Shown piece after piece: positions 10,322-22,603 of a stretch of 38,831 nucleotides of DNA. The stretch comes from Lingula anatina (Eukaryota; Brachiopoda; Lingulata; Lingulida; Lingulidae). The DNA is taken from contig NW_019775968.1 in assembly GCF_001039355.2 (NCBI RefSeq), forward strand, positions 1,179,241-1,218,071. Reading direction: 5' to 3'. The notes below the pieces were generated by a model, which made no database searches, had not been told where the DNA came from, and was given only the letters and a program-made list of their open reading frames with translations. The translations under genes and the position numbers were made by a program. Every line of letters starts with the position of its first letter. Within the stretch, counting starts at the first letter, position 1.

Positions 10322-10595
10322 TTTTATCCTCATATACTTTACTTAATAAAACTATGGCTACTTTCACTACTATGTACCAAACTATACACTTAAATCTGTT
10401 TAAATTTGCACCACAATATATCACAAAGTTTGTAGTCAAAGGAAAACAGGAGCAATCCTCGTTCTCGCACACACTCTCGCACCAAACATTTGCTGCGGGA
10501 CTACGCTTACATAAAACGTGATATTTCAATGCGTCTGCTAGCGACCCACAAACTGACCTTTTGCTACCAAATAAGATAAGGATAACTGAATACAC

Positions 10596-12026
10596 ATGGG
10601 GAATTCATCTAGTCAGTCAACAGAGAAGGCAAGAGCAGGGCCATTAAGCGCGTCAGTTATGTCTGAGAAGGCTGATGAAATCAAGAGAGATGAACAAGGC
10701 AGACCCTTGGATAAGGATGGAAATCCATTAAAACCTTGCTGTGCCTGCCCTGAAACTAAGAAAGTTAGAGATGAATGGTAAACTATATTGATATTCTTAA
10801 TTTATGAAATGACACTTAGTTTTTTGCAAAGTAACACAGGTAACACCACGTGTTTGTGCATGTGAACCCAGTAAAGTGAAGGCTTAGCAATATCAGACTT
10901 GTTATGAGTTTCATGTACTGCCTACTGGTATATAAAGTAATGATCAAAGCAAACGTTACCTATCAATGCTGTATTTTAATAGCTTATGCAATTATCGAGT
11001 AAGGGTCCATTTCCATTGAAACTATTGGTCTACGTAGGTCATTCTTGCTGAATGGAGTTTAACAGATTAACACGTCTCCTCCAGGCGTGGAATGGATAAC
11101 ACAAATAAAAGAATGTTAGAAACAAGAGGAAGAGTATTAATCTGTTAAACTGATTGCATTCACTGAGAGTCTCTGCGGAGTTGGATCAATTTACGTAGAC
11201 TGATAGTTTGTATGGGCATGAGCCCAAACATCCTATGTAGGCTATTTTTGGCAGGTTTAAGAAATAAGTTGTGATAAAAATTACTTATCTTATTTAATCT
11301 ATTTTAATAGAAGTTTTTAGTTAGAGTGGATGTACCATACATGGAACATTGCCCCTGTTTTTTCTTGATGTTGACTGAGGGCAGTTATAATTTTCGACAC
11401 TTTTCTGGGTGAATTTTTCATGTTTTGTTAACCGTATCTATCCAGTGTCTCCAGTATTAAATAATTCTTTCGCCATGTTTGACACTCAGAATAACAGTAT
11501 ATATATCCCACTTCATTATTATTTGGCAGGTTCCAATTTTTTTTCTAACAAATGTTAAGTTCTCATACAGTAGTCTGTTCAGGTGAAGCACTTTGTCTCT
11601 GTTTCTTATTTTTCTTTTTAGTTACACCTTTCAAAAAGAGAAGCATACCTTGGTTTTATCCTATTCAGTTTTGTTCACTTCTTCATAATTTTTTGCTTTT
11701 CCTGTTTTCTCCTTTAATTATTTATTCTGGATAACCATAGTTTCTACATGCCTCCCTGATCTTGTCCTTCCCTAGCTCGATCTTGTCTTGGTTTCTAGTC
11801 AGTGTGTCTGACCTGTGGATAAGTCATGGCTACCAGTATGAGCTGAGTCTGCCTCCTCTCTTAAGCTGATTCTATTGTAGTTGTACTTTTTTTTACCCTT
11901 GTGCTCTTATCACATCATATTCTCACCATTTCTTTTTTTAGTATACTTCACAATGGCGAAGAAAATTGTAAAGAACTTATAGAGGCACATAAGGAATGCC
12001 TTCGAAAGTTGGGATTTAACATTTGA
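10596..12026 (+). CDS. COX17: COX17, duplicate copy (copy D)
   Basis: Exon 1 is 10596-10777 and exon 2 is 11942-12026, encoding the same 88-residue copper chaperone as 7545-8939, with the CCAC copper site and both CX9C pairs intact. I see no coding difference from copy C. The intron is about 35 bases longer overall because it has extra sequence near 11861-11910. It is complete and could be expressed if the duplication is real, but the n at 10053 and the allele-like differences favour a single gene represented twice. Confidence 0.9.
11057..11150. repeat. Inverted repeat in COX17 intron 1, copy D
   Basis: The same 14-base perfect inverted repeat as at 8006-8099: GTTTAACAGATTAA at 11057-11070 and its reverse complement at 11137-11150. 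Confidence 0.7.
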
Positions 12027-14194
12027 TACAGTTACAGCAAACTTTGAAGCAGTAGCAGCATTGTATGTATTCTATTTGCTTATTTAGATGAATTCATAAA
12101 AACAGCTATAAGCTGTCTTAATAGTATAAGTTTGAAAATACTCATGCCAAGAAATCAGTTTATGCAGAATGATAAATAGTAACTGTGAGAAAACTGGACT
12201 TTATTCTTCATTTTATTTGAAGTTTATTATTGAGAACTAGGGTAGCCATTTGATATTGATTATATAGTTATAAACTTAATGTTTGTTTGTTCTTTTTTTC
12301 AGTCAGTAAGGATCTCTGTACATGTGTCACCAAAAAATGGCTATTTATAATAAGGATCAACAGAAGAACATTTCAATTTAATCATTGAAAAAATGGAATA
12401 TATTAATGTTAATGGCTCTATTTATTATGTTGAAACATTCAGGAGGGACATTTTTACTTTTTTAGGGGGGTGTCTCTTTCTGTGAAAATAAAGAGTTGGA
12501 GAGTTTTTATCAATTTTACATAAACTGAATAGTAGGAATTCAGGGAGACAGCATGGCTTCCCTTTTTAAATAGCATTTTCTGTTCCCATCACACCACATT
12601 ATATCTTAAAATATGTGCATGGTTAAAGATTGTTGACTGCTGAGTTAAAGTTGCAATATGACACATGGTGGAAAGTTTGTTGTAGTGTTTTATTATTGAA
12701 TCATTCAGGAAATTTATTAATGCTCTATGTATTAAATTTTGTGATATGTGAAGTATACACAGAAGAGTAAACAAGTTTATGCATATATGGAAATTGTTGT
12801 TCTGTTTTTAATAATTAAATGAAAAGATTTTAATGGGTTAAAACCTATCTTAGACATATATGGATAAGCATAAATCAGGATAAATTAAAGAAGGAAATAT
12901 AAACTCCTATTTTATTCTGACATATTGCTACTGAGAAAACATCATGCTTTGTCATTGTGACTTTGCATTTTTTGGCAAATGGATTGAATTTAAGTTCTAT
13001 AACTACCAAAACATTGTACAAGCTTAATTGCCATTCGAATTTAGCATTTGTTCGCAATAAAACTTGCATAACTAAAATTGTCAATACCATTAGCCCAAAA
13101 TGCAGTGGTGTGTATTTTTTTTTTTTGGGGGGGGGGGTTTAAACTACTAATTACTTAATGAATTTAATGAATATACAAATCATAAGATGCGTCTTAATGA
13201 ACAACATATTACTCGAGTTTTAAAAATGCATTTTATACAGTTTTACTTGATGCAGTTGCATAGTAATTTTTTGTGAACTGCAAAACCATGTCAAACTATT
13301 TACTACACTCTCATGCTTTCATATATATTTTGCAGTTGTTTTGATAGTGAACATGTGTTTGGGTGTGCTTGAATAATGGTTTTAATCTGTTTTGCAGACA
13401 GCAGAAATGAATTAGATCCAAGTGTTTTTATACTTGATACAAAGAGATCATATGGAAATATAAAATGACAAAAAATAAATAAATAAATAAATAAATAAAT
13501 AAATCTTGGGTCAACTTGCTTCAGGCACAGATAAAAGTAAAATGCTGTCATCATTGCAGTCAACTCGGACTGAATTTTATTAACAATATTTGTCTAAATA
13601 TATTTATCTTTTAAAAGTTGGAATATTGGCAATTTAATTAGGCATCAAACATTTAAGTTAGTGCCAAATCATAAGTAATTATTTGCCTTTGGTACAAGTA
13701 TGTAGCACATGGTATTGCCATTTTGCCTTTGTGAATACAGTTATAAGCATTCGGTTGAATGGCATAAGAACAAACATACCCAAAGTATGGTGTATTTTAA
13801 CGTTATAAGCTATTAATATTTTCAGAACATGCATTCAGCTTCACAGTATGATTTTGAAGAAAAATATTGAGCATGTGTTGACCATAGTTCATTTTATAAA
13901 CATGATATATTTAATCTTTGTTAATAGTTTTATTATAATAAAAGGTACATTTCAAACATCATAATGCATATTTACAAAACATTTATTTTTTATGCTCAGA
14001 TTAAACTCAATTTAGGAGTACTTAGGCCAAATTTAGCCTATTGGTAGAGTTAAAAATATTGCCATGATTAGTTCTGGCACAAACAACTTACAAGATACAT
14101 TAACAGCTCTATTTACAATATCTGAAGCAATGTAATTGTAGTCTATAAATCAAATGTTAGTGTAGTAGTGTCTTGTACAGAATTGCTTGAAGGC
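12027..14194. other. Intergenic region between COX17 and DNAJB13
   Basis: The left part to 13138 is the COX17 3' flank within copy D; the rest is unique AT-rich DNA. COX17 and DNAJB13 converge here. TTTATT at 13982-13987 reads AATAAA on the minus strand, about 210 bases past the DNAJB13 stop, and is a plausible polyadenylation signal. I see no further gene. Confidence 0.6.
13471..13504. repeat. (AAAT)n microsatellite
   Basis: About eight tandem AAAT units in the intergenic region. It gives rise to a spurious minus-strand reading frame of repeated Phe/Ile/Tyr/Leu residues. Confidence 0.9.
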
Positions 14195-17072
14195 TCAATG
14201 GAGAAGAGCTTTTCTGATCAAGTCCTTCTTTTCAGGTGTCAGTTGCCTGGGAAATTCTATATTGAATTCTATGATCAAGTCTCCTTTTTGGCTTGGGTCT
14301 TTAGAAATGGGCATCCCTTCTGTTGGAACTCTTTTTGTATACCCAGGACTGAAGAAAAAAAGAAAATTATTTCAAACTTAACATTTGTTCTCATTCATGG
14401 TCAATATAAATAAATTCATGTGGAAAAAGCATAATACTATTACCTGTAAAATGTGCATTAAAAGGGTATTTTTTAATCTAGGCTCAAATATAAAGACAAT
14501 AATAAGAATCAAATGGCTTCTCCGATTATTGCCTTTTCTTTAAAAAAAGATGTGCTTTCAACACTAAAACAAAAAACCTACTGGACAATATCATTGATTG
14601 GGATGTTAAGTATCCTTTCATCTAGTGTGGTGACTTCCACTGTACATCCTGTCAAAGCTTGGCCAAGGGGAATCTTTGCAGTGTAAATAAGATCAGTGCC
14701 AGACCTGCGGAATCTTGGATGAGGTTTGTCTTTTACAATGAAGACAATGTCAGCTGAAATAAATACAGGTGCACAGTTAACTCTATAGGCTATGTGATTT
14801 GTTTTTCAATATATCTTTATTCGTGTATTTCAGTACTCACAGGTATATAAGTTAAACTGTAATATGGGTCTGAGGCCCTTCATTATGGAATGAAAGAATT
14901 AATGCCTAAATCATAATCACAGAAAACATTATCAATTATAATTTGTTCGTGTCCTTACTCTCCACATGTAAAATCACCCAGGATGAATGTAAATGCAGAC
15001 TGAACAACTAATCTTAAGACTTCTGGCAAAAAAAGTGAAAATCAAAAAAAAAAAAAAAAAAAAAGAAGAAACAACACTCATTTATTCACCTGGTACATTA
15101 TTTGGTCCTTGGTCTCCTTCCTCTTGGAATGTTATCTTTGTTCCTGGTAGCCAGCCCTTCTTAACTGTGATGGTCAATATTTTATCTCTGATACTAGAAG
15201 TGTGACCATCTTCATTCATCACCTTTAGAAAAGCAAACGATTTTTTATAAAAAATTATTTTACACAAAGTTTAAAATTTAATATTCTGGGCAATAAAGAT
15301 ACTAAAAATAACATTAACCATATGAAAAAACCATGAAATGGAAAACCTACTCTTCTAGATATCTTCATCTTCTTAGTGCAACCATGGAATGTTTCTTCCA
15401 AGGATAAAGCAAGGTCTCTTTCAATTGGAGGATCCTTTTTCTTGGCACCTCTGCCATGAAGTCCACCAAAGCCCATAACCATGTCTCCATCTACACGATC
15501 ATAAAACTCTGAAAAAGAAAATTGGACGTACATAGCAGGTCGTTAAGTGCTTGGTAATGCAGCTTTTCATTAAAGTTAATATTCAATGATTTAAAAAAAA
15601 TATAGAAAAAAATGCACCCTATAATTAAATAAAAAAGGTTCATTGTACTCTTTGCAAACTTTTTTTAGGATGTATTCAATGTTTGTATAAAAAGATATAG
15701 TGTTTAAAGGAAGTAAGATTTCATCTATTAAAATTATTTGAAATATCTCTAAAAAGAAAAAAAATGAGTTTAGATACCATGAACATTTTTGTTTAAAAAA
15801 CTTGAAATTCATACACAGGCACAACTCATTGAAAAGTGCAGTATAAAAATATTTTCTTGTTAAGTCCTCCCTCTGGATAGGACATGGCCATGATGATTCA
15901 AGAGGTCTTTTTCATTGATACAGGTCCTTATTGATACATGGTTCAATCTGTGATTTAGTAATTTTGTCATTAAATTTTGTATTTTTCACTTAACAACACA
16001 ATGATGTACCTACCTTGAAAGGGATTATCCCCACCAAAGAAGTCTCTGAAGACTTTGTCTGGATTGCCATGGAAGGTGTACCCTTGTGTCCATGCTCCAG
16101 ACTCTCCACTGCCTTGTGGAACTCCACCTTTCAGGCCCTCCTCACCAAACTGATCATAAGTTGCCCTCTTTCTTGCTGAAAACATGTGAATGCACATGGA
16201 CATTTACATGCAAATTACGGATTATATAAATAATTGTCTGAAAGACAGTGGTGGCAACTCATTTTAGCAATATAGTACTTACATCAAAATGGATTTGGAT
16301 CAAAATTTTACTTATTTTTTCCTCATTACAAACACTGTATTTCTAGATCAATATATTTTTTGTCGGTTGCCATTTTTACCATTATGGATTCTGTGCCTGT
16401 TTCTAAATTTCTTAACAACCATTTTTTTCACAAATGTCTCTGTCTTTTTGACTAGTGGTAAACTTATTTTGGTAAAAATAATGTCTAGTCAAAAAGACTT
16501 ACGATCAGATAACACATCATAAGCTTCTGCAATGTGCTTGAATTTTTCTGCAGCCACTTGATCACCAAAGTTTTTCTCTGGGTGGTATCTCAGTGCTAAT
16601 TTCCGGTAGCTGAAGTTAATATAATTATAAGTAATAAATATTTATGTATTGATTGAGCAAAATATTTTTGTGCAATGATGAAATTTTGAAATCAAATTAA
16701 TTTAAACTAATTGTAAATGTGTTTCATAAACTATCGTCTTCACATTTTTTAAACTGTAAATATGGATAAACAAGAAGTTATAACTTCTTGGGATAAATTA
16801 GTTACTAAAATCTCTTTAAAATTATAGTACACATTGCTTTTACATGGTAAACAGCAATTGTAAAAAAGTTTTAGCAGTTATAAGTGTATCTGTGATCCGC
16901 GCTTTGGTATATACATTCATTAAGAGCCCGTCTAAACAATCATAAGTTTCTAACTTAATTTACTAACCACGTGTCAAAAAGACAGTTTTTACTGAGATAC
17001 TTACGCCTTCTTTATATCAGCATCTGCAGCACTCCGAGAGAGGCCCAAGACGCTATAGTAATCTTGACCCAT
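14195..17072 (-). CDS. DNAJB13: DNAJB13, axonemal DnaJ-like radial spoke protein
   Basis: DNAJB13 is an axonemal type II DnaJ-like protein of the radial spoke neck, needed for motile cilia and sperm flagella. Seven exons join in frame: 17005-17072, 16503-16609, 16014-16175, 15351-15508, 15090-15222, 14582-14753 and 14195-14348, giving 317 residues against 316 in human. Residues 1-65 are the J domain ([34 protein letters not shown]). Next come [31 protein letters not shown] and FGGLHGRG. The C-terminal substrate-binding domains follow ([63 protein letters not shown]) and the end [13 protein letters not shown] to [16 protein letters not shown]. The HPD triad that activates HSP70 reads HPE (residues 32-34); human DNAJB13 also lacks HPD. 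The gene is head to head with CFAP47. Confidence 0.97.
15044..15064. repeat. Poly-A tract in DNAJB13 intron 5
   Basis: Twenty-one A residues on the plus strand, hence a poly-T tract on the DNAJB13 strand, just downstream of the exon 5 donor at 15089. Confidence 0.9.
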
Positions 17073-17113
17073 AGAGAAAAATTGTGGTGACAGACTTCAG
17101 TAAGATCTCCTTG

Positions 17114-17120
17114 TGTTTAC
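17114..17120 (+). promoter_or_regulatory. Forkhead (FOXJ1-type) core site
   Basis: TGTTTAC is a perfect forkhead core (GTAAACA on the other strand), 42 bases upstream of the DNAJB13 start codon, and overlaps the edge of a second GTTTAC at 17121-17126. Forkhead cores are short and occur by chance, so the weight comes from its place in the promoter of two motile-cilium genes. Confidence 0.5.
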
Positions 17121-17164
17121 GTTTACATGTGGCCTGTGTATTTACTTCCAATATGGCGGAAAAC

Positions 17165-17173
17165 TTAGCAACC
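17165..17173 (-). promoter_or_regulatory. RFX (X-box) half-site
   Basis: On the minus strand the bases read GGTTGCTAA, which fits one arm of an X-box (GTTGCYA). The second arm is poor (AGTTTTCC instead of an RGYAAC match), so this is a half-site only. It lies 45 bases from the forkhead core. Confidence 0.45.
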
Positions 17174-17608
17174 GAAAACCAAGGCTTCAATACGAAATCA
17201 ATTTTCATTGGACAATCAAATAAACTATGACAATGGCCGTGAAACCATATTATCCAATCAAAGCTCATCTCACAGAAGTTATTTTTTAAAAGCTAAACGT
17301 AAATTCTTGAAAAAAATTATTACTAAATTTTGCTCAATTACACCTAAAATAAATATCAATTTATATAGTTTACTTTATATTTATAAATTTAAAATGTGTG
17401 GTATATATTTAATTCTGCATTTTACATCTTAAAGGCAATCCATACTACCTACACTTTTACGAATCTAATTGCAAAACAGATATCAGCTTTGATTACAACC
17501 AAAACCTTTCAAAATGGGATTGTAGTGGATGTTATTTACTTTGATAATATGCAATTTAGATTCAAAGTAAGATGGTAATGTAAATTATTCCACTTTCCAA
17601 CACAAGCA

Positions 17609-20600
17609 ATGGCAATGGAGAATGATATAAACGGGGTTAGAATCAACCCGCCTGTTGTGGAGTTTTATGACAGCGAACCGAATCAAACGTACCGCGTCAC
17701 TGTGTCGGTGAAAAATGTCAGCAAAACCAGCAAAACTCTCCGTTTCTACGGACCAAACTCTAAGGTAAAGTGACACGTGCGAAAACTAAGTCAGTTATAT
17801 AGACCTAAGAAGTAGAGGTAGTTAAAATTTGTTTAAATTGCAAGCAAAATATCTGTGTATTGACAAGTTATTTGAGTATTTAAAAATGGTTTGAATCAAC
17901 AACTATATCCTAAGAAAATCATTCGATAAAATGAATATTTAACAACTGTCAAGGAAAAAGAAATATCAGCTGGGCGGACTAAACGTAGACTATGCAAAAA
18001 TGCTTAACAATTTTTGTTATGTTCACCCCTGCAGTGACCTCATCTCTCAAAATTTTCTTGTGAAAAAAAAAACAGTTTTAATTGACAGCCTACTGTAATT
18101 GATTAGATGATTATTCTTTTATAATATGAATAACAGAGACATTGATTAAAACAATCACATAACTGAATTTAGAAAAAACATGATGTACCCTAAACTTAGC
18201 ATGCTTAGAAGGTTTAAACAATGAATTGGAGTCATTAAAAAAAGACTAAAGCTAATCCTATGATTGAAACAATTAATCTATATTTAGTGAAAGGGAAACA
18301 AATGACAATGAAGAAACACTTCCAATGCTTCTGTTCAATTAAATCAAATAGAATTAACTGAAATTCATACGTAGTGTGGAGATTGGCACGCAACCAACTT
18401 AATGAATATATAGATAGTTTTGATAGATCGAAACATTTGATAACATATTTTATTGTTGTTTTTTAGGTTTTTAGGATGAAGGCCAAAAATCCGGAAAAAC
18501 CGATTGCTCCAGGACTTGAGGTGCAAGCAATAATAGAATTTGACCCCACAGAAGAAAAGGATTATAAGGATCGAATGCTTCTTGCTGTAGATGGGGAAGG
18601 TGTTGAAATCCCATTGGTTGGGTAGGTGTATTTCTTCACACATAGCTAAATGTGTATACTTTGGTATACAGTTTGCAAATTTACAAAGTTCATGAGACTA
18701 CCAGTAGAATTTGACTTATCATGCAGGTTGTGTGTGGAAATAATTTGGTTTGAACAGGAATATGTCTGTAGTGAACAGGAGTCCTATGCACTGTTTGAAA
18801 TACTTTATTTTTCATATCCCTACATATGATTTTGTTTTGATATAGCATACCATCCAAGCCAATGCTGCAACTAGAAGGACCTGTAGACTTTGGCAATGTG
18901 GTTGCCAGCAGTAAAGTGATAGCCAAAGAAATATCATTGTTCAATCATGGGACCAAATGTGGGGAATTCAAAATCAAGTATGCTGGAGAGAAACCAATTT
19001 CCATTATACCAAGCAGTGGGACTGTACCTCCAAGAAGTGCACAGAGCATTAAGGTAACAAACAAGTAATATGAGCAAACTAAACCATTTTCATGTAAGTT
19101 GTAGTTCAAAGAATATTCCCATCTTGCTATAGAAGATAACATTGATAAAAGAGAAAAACTTAAGAACATTATCAAGATATTTGTTGATTTAATTTCAGAT
19201 TGAATATGTCACCAAGCAGTCAGGTAGCTTCCAAGAAGAGGCAAAGTGAGTTTCTATAAAAAATAAGAATTGAATAGTAAATATGAGAGAGCAATAATTA
19301 AATAAAGTTAAATTCCTAGAAGTGGTTGGGGAAAAGCACTACAGTAACTACATACCAAAGAAGATGATAAATATATAAATATCCTTGCATACAAGGGATT
19401 ACAATCATTACAATAGCATATTTCTTATATTATTCAATTTAAATTACAGTGATATCAGTCAGTTTCATTGTGCATCATATTCTTTTAACAGAGTCAAACT
19501 TGAGGGTCAAGAGAGCACCCATTTGGTTATCCAAGGCAATGTGGTTGAGGGTGTTCTTGAGTTGGTCTCTACCACAAATGAAGCTCCAGTGGAGTGTGTC
19601 AAGTTTGGCCCCACCTATTATGGCACTGACAAAACTGAGAGTGCTTTTCTTATCAACAATGGTCCTGAGCCTGTTAAGTTTGTGGCAGTTTTAGATGAAG
19701 ATGCAGTGGGACAAGAAACAGTAAGTAAATTATGGATGATATAATTACTATAAAACTGAATAATGAATTTTGTCCCATTTCAATTTAACATTATTTTCCT
19801 TTTGCAATATGTATATTTTATGTAGCTGGACTTTTTACAGTTGAATGGCAGATATGCTCCAGTGAATACTTACTTTTTTATAATGTTATACATTCAAATC
19901 TAGGATAATGAAAATGTTCAGGTTCTTGTAATACCAGTACATCATATACATGAAAACAACACTCATATTTTCCATCAGCTGCTCTATGACTACAACATCT
20001 GTAAAATTTACATTTTACTAGGGTGTAGACTTATCTAAGAGCACAGTGGCATCACTTGCAAGCAATCATGACCCAACAGAAACTCCATGTGGTTATATTA
20101 ACCCACTTACTTCCTTGGTGACTGCCATTCCTACTCAAGGAATGCTAGGACCATATGAGAAGATACCCATTTTCTTTAGGTTTAGTCCAAGGTAATTATA
20201 CCACAATTTAATTTCCTCTTGAATAATTTTTTTTAGTGTAGATTACATAAAAGAGTGCAGACATGTATAGTACTTATATGCAGGTGTTCAAAAAAGTTTA
20301 CTATAGTAATCCAATACATCCCTGTTTGTCCTACAATAGGTTGATTTTTTAAAAAATCAGCATAAGGACATTATTTCTCCAAAAGTTATCACAGTTTCAT
20401 TGTGCATCATAGAGATTTGGTGTGTTTCGTACTTCTGTATTTTTTGTCTCTTAACTGAAAAACTAATTTAGTGTTACTTGGGTTTATATAGTTTGGTGAA
20501 AATGCAGGTTAACTTTAAACAATCTGTATAATCATTTATTGCTCTTTGTTTTGTCTACATAAATACGAGCGTAATCAGTCTAATCCTGGAGTCTCTTTTT

Positions 20601-22461
20601 TTTGCAAGTTGTTAAATGTCTGTTGGTTAGTTCTGTCTAAGAATCAATCTTCTTTTTTTTGTGAAATGTAATCTGACTACTAATCTGATTGACAGGTGGA
20701 ATCCTTCCAAGCAAGGCTACAAAAGCACAAAGAAGCCACCACCTAGGAAAGACTTTGCTCTCTTCATGAAGATACAGATGATTGGAAGTAGCAAAGGGTT
20801 TCAAAATGAAGATGGTAAAACAGAGAGGAGCAATGTAGAAGGTAATGTATTATACAGTTAAAAAGGTTGGTATTTATATTCTGATCACCCACATCCATGT
20901 CTCTGAAATTGTCATCTGACACATACACATTTACCCCAAACGTGAACTGAATTAAACAGATTAACCTCCTCCAAAAGTTCTCGAAAACTGGTCTTTCTTG
21001 TAAAATCATTTTGACTATATTAACATAGACTCCCTTTGAATAGACCCCCTTTGAATTCATCATATATCTGTACATGTTCTGAACATAGTTATCACTTCAT
21101 CCTATTTTTTTTCTTTTATAGGTGCTGCTTTGGAGATTGCCTTGACAGGCACTGCTTTGCCAGTGCAGCTGGTACTTAGTCCACAGACCAAATTTGATTT
21201 TGAAGAATGTCCAGTGGGTGAACATGTTGATGCACTTTGCAATCTCAGAAATGAGAATATGATTCTTCCTGTAACGTACCAGTTCAAGAGAATTGCTCAC
21301 TTCAGTGCCAGGCCTCCCAATGGTAAAATAGGGCCTGGTCAAGCACAGGATATCATATTTTCATTCACACCAAACCAAGTTGGTAAGTGTATTTGGCTTT
21401 TGACCAAACACTAAAGCCAATAGTTTTGATGCTTATCTTGGTATGCATGGATATTAATACAGTATTATTCATGTTGAAACCGCATGTTCAAAATTTAACA
21501 AATGTTTTCTGAAGCAATAATTTCACTACTTTTGTATTTTTAGGTACCTTTAAGCAAAAGATGCAGTTGGAAGTGATTGGTCAGGTGGCAGACAATAAGA
21601 ATCCGTTTTTGGCACATTTGGAACCAATTCACTGTATGCCACTTTCCATGGTAGGAAGAAGTGATCCAGTTACTATCAAAAGGGAGCCAAAGTTTAACCC
21701 AGGTAATTAAGTAAATCCAGTAGCCAGTTTGTAATAGAAGTTTTCTACAAAAAAGGCAACAAAATTATTTTTCCCATTTATTATTTGTTATAATAATTAA
21801 ATAAAATTAAATGTCATTATCTCTTAAGGAATCACTCCAAAGGTTGTTGGTGAAGTTGGCCAGTTTGTGGACACCACCTTCCAAACAGCAGAAAAACACC
21901 AACAGAGGGCAGCACTGCTCAACTCAAAAGGAACAAAGCTGCACAAAATCAAGACAAACAGAGCATTTGATGATGAAACCACCTATGTGGCTTTTCCAAA
22001 TGACCGAGCTGGAAGCATCAGACCAACAGAAAGACACAAAGAATACAGGTAGGCTAAGGTAGCATTAATGTTAAATGAGTGTTTTTCGAGATGTATAAAT
22101 ACTGTTTGGCTGCTTTATTGTCAGGTTTTCTTATTTTTCTCTCAAGTGTTCTCTGCATGTTTTTAGCCCAAGGAAGCTGAAAACAAGTTACTGAGAATTT
22201 TTTTTTATTGTGAACATATCACAATACATGTAATGTTGCTCATGCCTAGTAGTTATAAATAACAACTGCACAAACTTGACAGAATTTCATAATTTATTTC
22301 TTATTCAGGACCATTTTCACTAAAATGGAGCGTTACAATTTTGTGGACCCAGACTATGCTTACACAGATGAGGAAACTAAGGCACTGGAATCACACAAGC
22401 AATATTACGTTGACTGTGTGGAGGAGATGAGAAAAAACAGAATCAACAGACTGAAAACAAA
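17609..22461 (+). CDS. CFAP47: CFAP47, N-terminal part: exons 1-11
   Basis: CFAP47 is a very large axonemal protein made of repeated immunoglobulin-like ASH/MSP-type domains plus a calponin-homology domain; human CFAP47 is X-linked and its loss impairs sperm flagella. Exons in this part: 17609-17764, 18467-18621, 18846-19053, 19199-19245, 19492-19720, 20022-20191, 20696-20841, 21122-21382, 21544-21702, 21829-22048 and 22309-22461 (residues 1-634), with all GT-AG junctions in phase. It starts MAMENDINGVRINPPVVEFY; a second Met at codon 3 is equally possible. ASH-like repeats are seen at DFGNVVASSKVIAKEISLFN, KFGPTYYGTDKTESAFLINN and FDFEECPVGEHVDALCNLRN. Residues about 480-640 form a charged, probably helical linker (exons 9-11). 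Identification rests on domain order, length and the CH domain position. Confidence 0.93.
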
Positions 22462-22603
22462 GTAAGTGATCAGTATGAGATAATGATTTTTCCACAGAAT
22501 ATTGATTGTGTTATCACTTACTGTTATGTGGACTGATTTAGAAATGAGTGAATGTATTATTCAAAAATTAACAAATTCTAACCAATATATTCTATTTCTT
22601 TAG

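Larger units (their letters stand above)
10054..13138. repeat. Duplicated block, copy D (TAF13 exon 1 and COX17)
   Basis: Second copy of 7016-10052. It starts within the retrotransposon 3' region and ends at a T-run/G-run tract (about 13116-13138) equivalent to the one closing copy C, after which sequence continues uniquely toward DNAJB13. Differences include one amino-acid change in TAF13 exon 1 and about 50 extra bases in the COX17 intron. Confidence 0.92.
17073..17608. promoter_or_regulatory. Divergent promoter between DNAJB13 and CFAP47
   Basis: The start codons of two axonemal genes face away from each other across 536 bases. Visible motifs are clustered near DNAJB13: a forkhead core TGTTTAC (17114-17120) followed by a second GTTTAC, a YY1-like AATATGGCGG (17150-17159), an RFX half-site seen as GGTTGCTAA on the minus strand (17165-17173), and two CCAAT boxes, ATTGG at 17207-17211 and CCAAT at 17254-17258. 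The half nearer CFAP47 is plain AT-rich sequence. Shared regulation by FOXJ1- and RFX-type factors is inferred from the motifs and gene functions. Confidence 0.75.

Noticed and set aside
7545-12026. COX17 as two genuine tandem paralogues
   Set aside because: The copies include the TAF13 exon 1 and retrotransposon 3' end, differ only at allele-like sites, and meet at a single n; an assembly duplication is simpler.
13303-13563. Minus-strand reading frame with a repeated Phe-Ile-Tyr-Leu stretch
   Set aside because: The repeat is the (AAAT)n microsatellite read in frame; there is no homology or splice context.
17053-17268. Minus-strand frame beginning in the shared promoter and overlapping DNAJB13 exon 1
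   Set aside because: A different frame from DNAJB13, with no family similarity; the ATG at 17072 gives the conserved [10 protein letters not shown] start.
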